Source: Willaertia magna
Taxonomy: Eukaryota > Heterolobosea > Eutetramitea > Acrasida > Naegleriidae
Assembly (NCBI GenBank): GCA_902984215.1
Contig: CADWAF010001546.1
Coordinates: 1-27,386 of the forward strand
Direction: 5' to 3'
DNA length: 27,386 nt
Part shown: positions 1 through 8,656 of the stretch, piece after piece
Layout of the letters: every line of letters begins with the position of its first letter
Numbering within the stretch: position 1 is the stretch's first letter
Program-made: the position numbers and the translations under genes
Notes under the pieces: model-generated
The model's database searches: none
What the model was told of the DNA's origin: nothing
What the model saw: only the letters and a program-made list of their open reading frames with translations

Positions 1-106
1 CATTATTATCTTCACAACAATTTTCCATTTCATTTGTTCCATCAGGAATTGATAAGTAGTGTAAACAAATGTGATGAATAATCTCTGCTGGTAGATTTTC
101 TAGCAT
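1..106 (-). CDS. F-box-like protein, 5' end only (runs off left edge)
   Basis: The minus-strand ATG is at 106-104 and 35 codons are visible before the window ends. The N-terminus starts MLENLPAEIIHHICLHYL, which has the LPxEIxxxIxxxL pattern of an F-box helix. F-box proteins normally recruit substrates to SCF ubiquitin ligases, but only this N-terminal piece can be seen, so the substrate domain is unknown. The sequence is almost the same as the gene starting at 27248 on the plus strand (5 differences in 106 bases; the first 30 residues are identical). Upstream it is separated from a mobile-element terminus by only about 24 bp, so its native promoter may have been displaced. The F-box call rests on a short motif. 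Confidence 0.6.
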   Translation of the reverse strand, partial: MLENLPAEIIHHICLHYLSIPDGTNEMENCCEDNN

Positions 107-130
107 TTTTTACAAATTTTTTTTGTAACT

Positions 131-186
131 GTTTATTTATTAGAGAATAGGCTTAGAAAATACATAATTAATAAACTATTGGGTTA
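131..186 (+). repeat. Left terminal repeat, copy 1
   Basis: A 56-bp sequence starting GTTTATTTATTAGAGAATAG and ending in GGGTTA. It is repeated at 626-681 with one mismatch (G to A at position 21 of the repeat). It contains the inverted-repeat core TATTAGAGAATAGGC that recurs reversed in the right terminus. Confidence 0.85.
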
Positions 187-263
187 ATAGGATCTAACCA
201 ATCCGGAACAATATTTGAAAAATAATGACTTTGCAATATTCATTTGTCACCAGAAATTCTGAG

Positions 264-508
264 ATGGTTAAGAAATCAAAATTTTGTTATTGTGTTTGCT
301 GTTTGGAAAAGTATCCAACAAGTGAAGTAAGTCTTCCTTCGGGAATGAATTGATCAAAGAGACTAATGGTTTTACTGTAACTTGTCCAAAATGTTGCGTT
401 GATGCTGTTATACCAGATGCCTGTGGAGAAGTGACAGAAAGTATTTTGCGAGAATGGAATGAAGAACACTTTGGTTTAGATTCAGTGGTTCAAGATGAAG
501 ACCTGTAA
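264..508 (+). pseudogene. Captured cysteine-rich (zinc-ribbon-like) gene fragment
   Basis: From ATG at 264 the plus strand reads FCYCVCCLEKYPTSE. After an interruption it continues with FTVTCPKCCVDAVIPD and a WNEEHF-containing tail to a TAA at 506-508. Two CxxC-type pairs and the CPKCxVDAVI motif resemble small bacterial proteins often annotated only as 'cytoplasmic protein', which have CxxC...SE...CPxCGIDSVI. The interruption can be read as a frameshift near 350, or as a 35-nt intron 327-361 (GTAAGT...AG) that gives a 69-aa frame. The stop codon is formed by the first three bases of the right terminal repeat, so the 3' end is probably truncated at the element boundary. It runs opposite to the DIRS-like genes. 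Whether it is expressed is unknown; the family link is from motif memory. Confidence 0.4.
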
Positions 509-626
509 TTTGGAAAAGCTATTGAAGTATAAATTCTACAACAATGTAGGTATTTATACCAGCTTTTCTCGCCTATTCTCTAATATTGTAACACTCAAGT
601 TCTTCAAAATTGAAGAACTGTTAATG
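506..626 (+). repeat. Right terminal repeat, copy 1, with two hairpins
   Basis: A 121-bp sequence repeated at 4936-5056 with three mismatches. It contains a long imperfect stem-loop at 514-567, with arms AAAAGCT/AGCTTTT, GTATAAAT/ATTTATAC and CTAC/GTAG around the loop AACAAT. It also contains a perfect 10-bp palindromic hairpin at 598-619 (AGTTCTTCAA, AA, TTGAAGAACT). The inverted core GCCTATTCTCTAATA at 571-585 matches the left terminus in reverse. Confidence 0.85.
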
Positions 627-681
627 TTTATTTATTAGAGAATAGACTTAGAAAATACATAATTAATAAACTATTGGGTTA
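626..681 (+). repeat. Left terminal repeat, copy 2
   Basis: Matches 131-186 at 55 of 56 positions. It follows the right terminus of the short unit directly, sharing base 626, so the junction reads ACTGTTAATGTTTATT. The stop codon of the tyrosine recombinase frame (671-673, minus strand) lies inside this repeat. Confidence 0.85.
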
Positions 682-1550
682 GTTCAGCGGATTGATTCTT
701 GCTAACACTTTTAATAAATATAGAATTGGATATGTTTCTTACTGCAAGCACTTCTCTTCTAATATAATCTAGTGCAATATCACTTCTCCATCTGCCCGCT
801 ACCTTAATAGTGTCAGTAGATTCACCTGCCATTAACATAGCTGTAGCACCTTCAATTTTAAGTGAATGTAATATTAAATATTCCTTTGAGTTAGAGTACA
901 AACTCATTTCTTTCACAATGTTTGAAATAACCGTATTTAAAAGGAACAGATCATTTTTAAAGGAGAAAAATGGTGACAATAGTGTTTTAAAACTTTTAAC
1001 CATTTCCATGTAGTCCTTAATTAGTTTAACTGGATATATAGGTGAGTTAAAGATAGCCTCAATAGAAATCTTTTCTTCTCCTTTACCATTTTGATCTGTT
1101 TTATGAAATAGTATTTTAAAGACAACTTTATTATCTTTAATATAAACTTGTAACCACTTAAGCTCAATGATTTCGTCAAATTTGACTAGTAATTTTAGTT
1201 CCACAGCAATCACAGCAGAAGCTAATATAAAATAGTAATTGTTATAATAGTAAAAAGCATTCTTAATCTAGTTTCATAAGTAGAGAATAAGAAACAGATC
1301 TCTTTCTCTCTTGTTTTTAAAGACCATGTTATAGATCTTTTCCATTCTTTGTTTTATATCTGACAATCTATTATTTTAAATAAACTTAAAATTATCTACC
1401 ACTGAGAAATGTGTAGACATAGAAATAATATAAGATATAAAAAACTTTGTAGCTAATTTTAAGCTTAGTTCCAACTCATAATATTGACAAAAAGCCAAGT
1501 ACTTTTTGTAAACTCTAAAATAACTGTCTACTGTAGATGCAGCAAGTCTT
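671..1550 (-). pseudogene. DIRS-type tyrosine recombinase, degenerate
   Basis: The N-terminal helical region reads STVDSYFRVYKKYLAFCQYY (about 1535-1470), which fits the core-binding domain of tyrosine recombinases. The frame is then broken by a stop near 1380 and a shift near 1270. The 180-residue catalytic part (1213-671) contains KFDEIIELKW, FHKTDQNGKGE, HSLKIEGATAM, GRWRSD and DYIRR. These correspond to box I, the KTDQ motif typical of DIRS recombinases, the HxxR box, the following W/H position and the catalytic Tyr. Both expected catalytic arginines are lysine here (KFDE for RxxE, HSLK for HSLR). With the breaks this argues for an inactive copy. The family would cut and rejoin DNA to insert a circular cDNA. 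Confidence 0.8.
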
Positions 1551-1885
1551 CAATGTATTGTTTGTTTGACGTTGTTTAAAAAGTTCAAAATTTAGCTGCA
1601 TTTATCTATGTTGCTATTAACGTCTAACTTAAATTTCTCAAGTGTTCTGTGATGGAATGACAGCATAGCTCCTCTTTTGGAATTTCTTGTCAATTTGAGG
1701 TCATTTTTATTAAGACTGGGAATTATAGGGACATTGGTCAATAAGGAATAATTATTGTACCTACTGTTTGAAACTTGATGCAATGGTTTAATGTTTGTGG
1801 AATAAGGCTAAATGATGGAGTGAGGTAATTTATAATGTCTTTTTCTTAAATTTCCTTGAAAGCATCTTTTCTTAATATCTAACAA

Positions 1886-3409
1886 TTAAACGTGTCCAAA
1901 TGTATGTTTTCTTGAGATGCAAATTTGTTCACTTGAAATAGACCCTATATATTGTTTAGTTAGTTGAAAAGCTTTTTTGAAATTCTTCATTCTGAAACAT
2001 TGTTCCTTGACAAAAGATCTAGTATTATATTTTCCTCTAAAAGTATCCAAAATATCTTTTTTATTATCCAATAGTTTTGGAACAATATTTTCCAAATGTT
2101 TCTTGTAATGTTCTCTAATTCTATTATTTTCCCATAACCTTTCCTTATGTACCAAAGAGCTACTATGTTATCTACCTTGAGGTAGAACTAAGTATTTAAG
2201 GGATAAACTCTTTCCAAAGCAGCTATTTCTAAAAAATGAAGTACTACTAATAATTCCTTTTAATTTATATGTGAACATTCCAGATTCTCTTTTTATTCTC
2301 CATTTACAATAATTCCTGACAAGATACCATTATAACCCGTCATTGAGGTATTTGTATCTAAGTTGACTAATACTGAATTTAAATCAAATTGTAGACCTAG
2401 AAATAAAAGTAGTACCTTTTTTAAGACTAAGAGATCTTTAGATGGTACTTGTTATATCAACATTGTACTAAATTAACTTTTGCTTACAATAATGGAGTTC
2501 ATATGTCTTCTTAGTTTTGTAATAAGAGAATGAATATAAAGGTTTATTATTAAAAGGAATTTTAACTTTCTAATAAACTTTTATATTAGTTTCACTTTCA
2601 TATCACGTCTCTTCTTCGAATTTTCTAATAGAAAATCTATTAACTCTATAGCTACCTTTAATTTGTCCTCTGGAATGAAAGTCAACTCAGTTACAAAGTT
2701 TAAATCAATTTTAAAAAACTCTATAATATTTGTTGATGTTAAAATTGATTTTTCTTTTTAAATCAACTACTCAAGTGATTCCAAAAGATTCACTACTATT
2801 TCTGTATGTTGTTTGCATAATTTTTTTATAAGAGACAATACCAATATATTATCTATGTAAACAAAATAAATAATTCCCTTCATTCTTAATGCCCTTATAG
2901 GAACTTTCATAATTTTTGTAAATGTTTTTAGAGCAATATTTAAGTCAAATGGTAAAACTTTGTAATGATAACATTTTCTTTGCTACTTGAAATTAAGAAG
3001 GTTTCTTAACTTTTTTCTTATAGAAATATAGTAATAACCTTTCTTTAGGTCTATTTTTGATATAAACTAACTTTGTTTTATAAACTTTAAGATCATTAGA
3101 ATTGTGTCCATCTTAAAATGTTTTATATTTATACCCATATTTACTTTTCTTAGATCTAGTATAAGCTTAAATAAATTTTTTCCCTTTTTCTCCACTAAAT
3201 ACACTAGATTTAATACTGAGTTTAAGACTTTTTTGATTACACTTTATTGTAACATCTTTGTTATTTCCTTGTTCATCTACTGTATTTGTAAAAGTTTTGT
3301 TATAAAACTTTTGCCTATTGAAATCTATTTTCTTGGATCTAATGTTAGAGATAAACCATTTTTTAACCAATCTATAATAAATTTTGATATATTTATTTTT
3401 TTCCAATAA
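1886..3409 (-). pseudogene. DIRS-type reverse transcriptase/RNase H, degenerate
   Basis: Reading the minus strand across several frames gives a recognisable RT: KKFI then KLILDLRKVN (frameshift near 3145), NIKHFKMDTILMIL, SKIDLKKGYYYISI (motif A), YKVLPFDLNIALKTFTKIM (motif B region) and YFVYIDNILVL (motif C). Downstream are FIPEDKLKVAIEL and an RNase H-like LDTNTSMTGYNGILSG. HFKM and the SLPEEKL-like segment are typical of DIRS RTs. Motif C has YIDN where YxDD is expected. At least five stops or shifts interrupt the frame. A lysine-rich stretch at 2155-1886 follows and has no clear match; it lies where the end of the pol region or a linker would be. Confidence 0.8.
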
Positions 3410-3439
3410 GTTAAGTGGTTTGCTAATTTTCCTATATGA

Positions 3440-4701
3440 CAGTTAGTCATTTTTGTTATCATTAATTTGACTAAAATTACTCTTTTTGTTGTTTTTCTTG
3501 TTTTTTTTTGTAATAAATATTCTTATTACTGTTATTGTTATTGTTAGAAGTATATTGATGAGGTTTCTTATAACGATAATTAAAATTATCACCTCTATTA
3601 ATACTTTTATACTCCTTATTATCCTGAGATTTTCTCTTAATTTGTTCATTATTATGAAAAGAAGAATATTTCTTTTGTTTTTTATTATTTTCTCAAAATA
3701 TGCTATCTTTAATTTCTTTTCTAGATTTCTTGAAATCTTTACTTATTAAACTTTCACCAATGTTACCAGAAATATAACTTTTAACTGCATTGTTCTCAAT
3801 TTCCATGTTATTTTCATTAATACTTTGATCCATTGCTGTATTACAGATTATACATAGATAAACCGTGAGTTCTGTAATTTCAGTTTTTGTGATTAAATTA
3901 GTTACACTAAGGTGATGAATATTTAGTATTTCAATATAAGCATTCTACGTGTACTGTAATTTAAGATTTTCTAATATGATTTCCTTGTTTTTCTTATTGA
4001 ACATTAAATGATACTTATTTGTCTTATTTAATACATCATGAAACTTAACTATTAAATAACTAACTCTCTTTTTAAAATTCTTTGATTCAAAATTTTTAAC
4101 TATTTGTTCTGATTTACAATAATGAAATGAATATAAATTCACTAATTCATTTAATTCTAAATTCTCTAAATCTTCACGATTGTAATTTAGTTCAATAAGC
4201 GTATTAATTATGCTATAGTATTTATTAATAACCCTCTTTTTCTCTTATCTCATCCAAAGTGTTATTATTATTAAGTGCACTATGGTTGTAAAGTTGGGTG
4301 AATAAGTTAACATTATTACTAGTATTGTTACTACCAACTCTAATAGGATTTTATAATTATTCATTATTATTTTGATTAGACAAAGTTATGTCAATATTAG
4401 AGTTAACACTATTAGCAGTATTGATATTATTCCTTTCTAACTCTCTAATTCTTTCAGCTTGTTCCAATATAGTTTTGTTTTGTTGGTCGATAAACTTATA
4501 TTGTTGATTGATTTTAACTGGTATTAGGTTAAGTGTAATTAGTCTTAGTAAATTACTACTACTACTGGTCTAGCCATTATTAGTATTGTTACAATTAATA
4601 TTAAGTGAAACATCACTGTTACTACTACCAATATTAGTGTTACTAGAATTAGATTGAATAGATTTAGAGAGAAGGTTTTCACTAAAAATGAAGCTAGACA
4701 T
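3440..4701 (-). pseudogene. Gag-like region of the DIRS-type element, degenerate
   Basis: A minus-strand ATG at 4701-4699 opens a Ser/Asn-rich frame (MSSFIFSENLLSKSIQSNSS), followed by a short coiled-coil-like stretch (FIDQQNKTILEQAERIRELE). It then runs into a helical segment ending NKEIILENLKLQYT near 3945 and an Asn/Lys-rich tail (about 3840-3480). In-frame stops lie near 4575 and 4357, and there is a shift near 4230. No zinc knuckle is visible. The assignment as Gag comes from its position before the RT and its low-complexity composition, not from a sequence motif. Confidence 0.5.
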
Positions 4702-4935
4702 TAAAATATTGTTGTATGATAAATTGTATTCTAGGATATTTATTTATGTAGAGGCAACTAATTAATGGATATGATAACCAAGTAAGTTTGTATTTATCTG
4801 CAAAGAAAACTCTTGTTGTATGGTAAGGTTATAAATTAACGAATTTATTGTATTTTGATTATTGTATTGTATTATGAAGTATGTTACTTTAAATTATTGA
4901 CCTATGGCAGGTTGATAATTTTGGTAAATTTTTTA

Positions 4936-5056
4936 TAATTTGGAAAAGCTATTGAGGTATAAATTCTACAACAATATAGGTATTTATACCAGCTTTTTTC
5001 GCCTATTCTCTAATATTGTAACACTCAAGTTCTTCAAAATTGAAGAACTGTTAATG
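4936..5056 (+). repeat. Right terminal repeat, copy 2
   Basis: Matches 506-626 at 118 of 121 positions. The long stem-loop lies at 4944-4997 and the perfect 10-bp palindrome at 5028-5049. One of the three differences (G to A in the GTAG arm) weakens the long stem compared with copy 1. Beyond 5056 similarity stops, marking the element edge. Confidence 0.85.
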
Positions 5057-5346
5057 AAATAATTTTTATTCAAATACTAATTTTTTTAATTTCCTCTTTA
5101 TAACTTTGAACTGTTGGGAAAAATGGTTTAAATAAAAAAAAAATAAAGCTCCCACATTTAATATATCTTTAAAGAATTTTGTAGTTGCCTTATTATGTCA
5201 GGAAGAAAACCAATATCGATATTTCTCGTTTATTTTAACGTTTAGGAATCTCTTAAAATTTAATCTGTTTAAGTTTTAAACCGTTCCAATTTCACATTAG
5301 TTCTGACAGTGCACCAAACGTGTTTCTAGTTCCTTCTAAAAAAAAA

Positions 5347-7826
5347 ATGATTAACAATGAAACGTCAGAGAAAACCCTACCATTATCTACACCTTCTTTT
5401 ATCAAGATGAAGGAATATGATAAAGGAGAAGAATTAGCTCCAATTTTTCAACTTTCACAAAAGGTAAAGGATTTAATAGATGAAAAACTTGTGGATACTT
5501 CTAGAGTTAAGAAATGTTTAGATAATTTAAAAAAGGGTGTGAATTTAGAGGCTGTTGCAAAAACAAAAGATAAAGTTGCCAAACCTAAACTTCATATCTT
5601 TGTCGTTGACAATCAAGAATCTTATATTCGTATTGAAAAGAAAAAGGAAAAGAAGGCTAACGGTAAGTGTTTTGCCTCTATTTTCATCATCTTACTAACT
5701 CCGAACCATTAAATCATATCTGTTCAGTATTACTTAAAGATATAACAAAAGTAGTTAGTGGACAAGCCTTCACTAAGCAAGGCTCTTTATCTAAATATTT
5801 TGAGAAATCTAAAAAACATGCAGAAAAATATGATCCAGATTTATGCGCAACAGTTCACTACGGGAATTCTGGCGGGCATTTTGATGTAATATTTACAAAT
5901 GTGGATGATTGTATTGATTTTTTAATTGTATTAAATTATTTAATTAAATCAAATAATTTAACAACTATAAATCCAATGCAAGTAATGTTAATGAGATATT
6001 GGATTTTAGCAGATGAAAATTGTGATAATAAATTATCTATTCAAGAAATTGGAAAATTAATGAATAAGTTAAATATAGAAGTAAATACGCAGTATTTGAA
6101 ACAATTTTTTAACACTTATGATGTAGATAAAAGTGGATCAATTGACTTTAAAGAATTTCAACAAATGTTTAGAAATTTACAACCAGCTCACCCAGATGTT
6201 GAAAAACTATTTGTTACTTATACAAAATTACCAAATGTAATTTCTGTAAATGATTTCTCTAAATTATTAAAGGAATATCAACTAGAATTAAAATTAACAG
6301 ATGATGATTGTATTAATTTATTTAAAAAACATGGATCCATTTCAGTTGATAATGTAGAAATGTTACCTTTATTTGAATTTCAATCTTATATATTTTCTGG
6401 TGATAATTCAATATTACCTAAAGAATATTATGAATTAAATCATGATATGAATTTACCTTTAACGCATTATTATATTGGGTCATCACATAATACATATTTA
6501 GCTGGCCATCAATTAAAAGGATTATCAAGTGTTGAAATGTATACAAGAGCATTACAAACAGGATATAAATGTTTAGAATTAGATTGTTGGGATGGAGACA
6601 ATGGCCAAGTAATTATTTTCCATGGAAGAACATTGACAACTAAGATTTTATTCGAAGATGTTATTAAGGCAATTAATGAATATGGATTCAAAACATCACC
6701 TTATCCTGTAATATTATCTTTAGATGTACATTGTAGTATTTCAGGACAAGAGAAAATGGCTGAAATTATGAAGGAAATATTTGGTGATAAATTATTATAT
6801 CCAAATGAAACAATGAAAGAATGGCCTTCTCCAAATGATTTAAAATATAAAGTGATTTTAAAGAATAAAAGATTGCCATCTAGTGGTACAAATAATAATC
6901 AATTAGTAACTGAAGATGATGATGAAGATGAAGAGGTTGAAGAACTTTTAGAGAATGAAAGTCTTGTTGTTCCTTCCAGTAATGTAGAAATTACAAATCA
7001 AAATAATGATAATGGAACTGTCGTTAAACCTCCTAAAACAAAAGTAAAAATTGCACAGAAACTATCTGATATAATTGCATTGGCAACTGGAAAATTGGAA
7101 TCATTTAATTTTGAATCACCTTGTTGGAAAATGCATTCTCTTTCAGAAGATAAAATAATGAAATATTGTCAAACAGATTACTTTAATTTAGCTAAATTTA
7201 CAATTAATCACTTTATTAGATCTTATCCAAGGGGTACTAGGTTTGATTCCTCTAATTTTGATCCTTTTTATTCATTTTTGTCTGGATGTCAAATGCCATC
7301 ATTAAATATTCAAACATATGATTGCCATTTAAGAATGAATGAATTATTATTTATGGAGAATGGTAGAAGTGGTTATTTACTTAAGCCTGACATTTTAAGG
7401 AATAGAATTAATGATTTATCAAATACAAATGTTAAACTAAAATTATCTTTAAAAATCTTAATGGGAAGACAAATACCAAGACCACATAATGCTGAAAAAG
7501 GAGAAATTGTTGATCCTTTTGTTAAGATAACAGTTCATGGTGTCCCTCTAGACAGAAAAACCGTGGTTACTGAAACAGTTTGGAATAATGGATTTAATCC
7601 AGTTTGGAATTCAACAATCACATTTGAATTGACTTGTCCTGATCTTGCATTATTACAAGTATCTATTTATGACAAAAACGTTGTAAAATCAGATGAATTT
7701 GTATGTGAAAATTATATTCCTGTTAAATGGATTAGATCTGGAATAAGGTCAATATTAATGTATGACGAAAAACTGCAAATAATTGAAGGGTGTTGTTTAT
7801 TGGTTGATGTAGATAAAAAGTTTTAA
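5347..7826 (+). CDS. Phosphoinositide-specific phospholipase C, delta type
   Basis: Splicing out 5663-5727 (GTAAGT...TTCAG, 65 nt, phase 1) gives an 804-aa protein. It hydrolyses PIP2 to IP3 and diacylglycerol at membranes under calcium control. A PH-like N-terminus (about 1-180) is followed by two EF-hands with complete loops (D201-E212 and D237-E248). The X domain has catalytic H359 (SSHNTY) and H404 (FHGRT), 45 residues apart as in PLC-delta1, with E389 and D391. An acidic X/Y linker (about 500-540) precedes the Y domain (NFDPFYSF, QMPSLNIQTYDCHLRMNE, GYLLKP). A C2 domain ends the protein (DPFVKITVHG). No SH2/SH3 or PDZ region is present, hence delta-like. ATG at 5347 was chosen because it follows a run of A; the frame is open upstream to 5320 but has no other ATG. 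Confidence 0.95.
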
Positions 7827-7895
7827 CAATTAAAACATTTTTAACACAGAATTAACTTTACAAACAAAAATAGCTCAATTATTTCTTTGAAAAAA

Positions 7896-8507
7896 ATGAC
7901 CCAAATTCGAAGACAAGGAAAAGTTCCGAGACACCAAAATACCACTGCATTCAAACATAATAAAGGTTCCAAGAAAACCCAACAAATTGCTAGTACCCCA
8001 AATGTAGGATTATGTAAAAGATGTCACGATGTAATTGAATGGAAAAAACAATATAGAAAATATAAACCATTAACACAACCTAGAAGATGTAATTACTGTA
8101 ACCAAAAAACAGTTACTTTAGCTTATCATGTTATATGTGATCCTTGCGCTAAACAAAAGAAAGTATGCGCAAAATGTAACCAAGCATATGATGAAAAATT
8201 AATTACAGAGGTAACACAAGAATCGGAAATACAGGAATTAGAAAATATTGAAAAACAAATGATTGGTTTAAGTTTAAGAAAACAACATACTATTATAAGA
8301 GGAGTTAAAGAAAAGATGAATAAAGATAATGATAGTGGAGAAGAAAGCTTTGATGAAGAAGATGACGAAGAGGATGATGATGAACTAGTGCCGGCAAATA
8401 CTCAAACCAATAAAAAGGAAGTAAATAACATCGCTAAAATACCTCAAAAACAAGAAGAGGATAGTGAAGCAGAGGAAGACTTTTCCGATGAAGATGATGA
8501 TTATTAA
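7896..8507 (+). CDS. C9orf85-like (DUF2039) zinc-ribbon protein
   Basis: A 203-aa protein. The start MTQIRRQGKVPRHQNTTAF, then KHNKGSKKTQQI and CKRCHDVIEWKKQYRKYKPL, matches the conserved eukaryotic family of human C9orf85. Four CxxC pairs (CKRC, CNYC, CDPC, CAKC) within residues about 40-110 would bind two zinc ions. The C-terminal third is a highly acidic Glu/Asp tail, longer than I expect for the family. The family is broadly conserved but has no established function that I know of; many members have an RNA- or nucleolus-like basic/acidic composition. The gene lies 69 bp after the PLC gene on the same strand. The start ATG follows a run of A. Confidence 0.9.
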   Translation: MTQIRRQGKVPRHQNTTAFKHNKGSKKTQQIASTPNVGLCKRCHDVIEWKKQYRKYKPLTQPRRCNYCNQKTVTLAYHVICDPCAKQKKVCAKCNQAYDEKLITEVTQESEIQELENIEKQMIGLSLRKQHTIIRGVKEKMNKDNDSGEESFDEEDDEEDDDELVPANTQTNKKEVNNIAKIPQKQEEDSEAEEDFSDEDDDY

Positions 8508-8656
8508 ATAATTAAGAATTTCATTAAATTTTTCTTGAAAGCTTTTTTGAAGTAACATGCCGGTTTTATCCCAATTATGTAAAGGCTTCGTTCCTGTGCC
8601 CGCCAGTTAAAAAGGCTTCCACTATCAGTGTCACTAATCATTAGCATTTGAAAAAA

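Larger units (their letters stand above)
131..626. mobile_element. Short non-autonomous element sharing termini with the DIRS-like element
   Basis: This 496-bp unit begins with a 56-bp left terminus (131-186) and ends with a 121-bp right terminus (506-626). Both recur in the 4.4-kb unit next to it, at 626-681 (1 mismatch) and 4936-5056 (3 mismatches). The two termini share an inverted core, TATTAGAGAATAGGC at 138-152 and its reverse complement at 571-585. It encodes no transposition protein; the interior (187-505) holds a small cysteine-rich gene fragment on the plus strand. The likely reading is a deletion derivative or cargo-carrying non-autonomous copy mobilised by DIRS-type proteins. An alternative is that the whole 131-5056 block is one element with split terminal repeats. 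Confidence 0.65.
626..5056 (-). mobile_element. Degenerate DIRS-type (tyrosine recombinase) retrotransposon
   Basis: A 4.4-kb unit bounded by the left terminus (626-681) and right terminus (4936-5056) seen also in the short unit. On the minus strand the order is gag-like region (about 4701-3440), reverse transcriptase/RNase H (about 3409-1886), then tyrosine recombinase (about 1550-671). That gene order and the pairing of RT with a tyrosine recombinase define the DIRS order of retrotransposons. RT hallmarks include HFKMD, KIDLKKGYYYI and VLPF. No DIRS-type methyltransferase domain was recognised. All three regions carry stops and frameshifts, so the copy cannot make full-length proteins. Termini are mostly direct repeats between units, with a short inverted core within each unit. 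Confidence 0.85.

Noticed and set aside
810..1013. Plus-strand 67-codon open frame
   Set aside because: It is antisense to the tyrosine recombinase, whose motifs are recognisable; no protein-like pattern of its own.
3104..3749. Plus-strand hydrophobic open frames (Phe/Ile-rich)
   Set aside because: They are the complement of Asn/Lys-rich gag-like and RT regions; the apparent membrane character comes from AT-rich antisense reading.
626..5056. DIRS-associated methyltransferase domain
   Set aside because: No recognisable methyltransferase motifs in any minus-strand frame between the RT and the recombinase.
626..5056. Crypton or Helitron identity based on recombinase and terminal hairpins
   Set aside because: A reverse transcriptase in the same unit and a DIRS-type KTDQ box point to DIRS instead.
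5320..5346. Earlier starts for the PLC gene and similarly for the genes at 7896, 8657 and 25006
   Set aside because: The upstream extensions begin at GTG or TTG; the ATG following an A-rich run is the better start in each case.
8540..8620. tRNA or small RNA in G+C-richer intergenic patches (also 13255-13375, 18853-18880, 27003-27045)
   Set aside because: No cloverleaf arms, no T-arm GGTTCGA-type sequence paired with an acceptor stem could be built.
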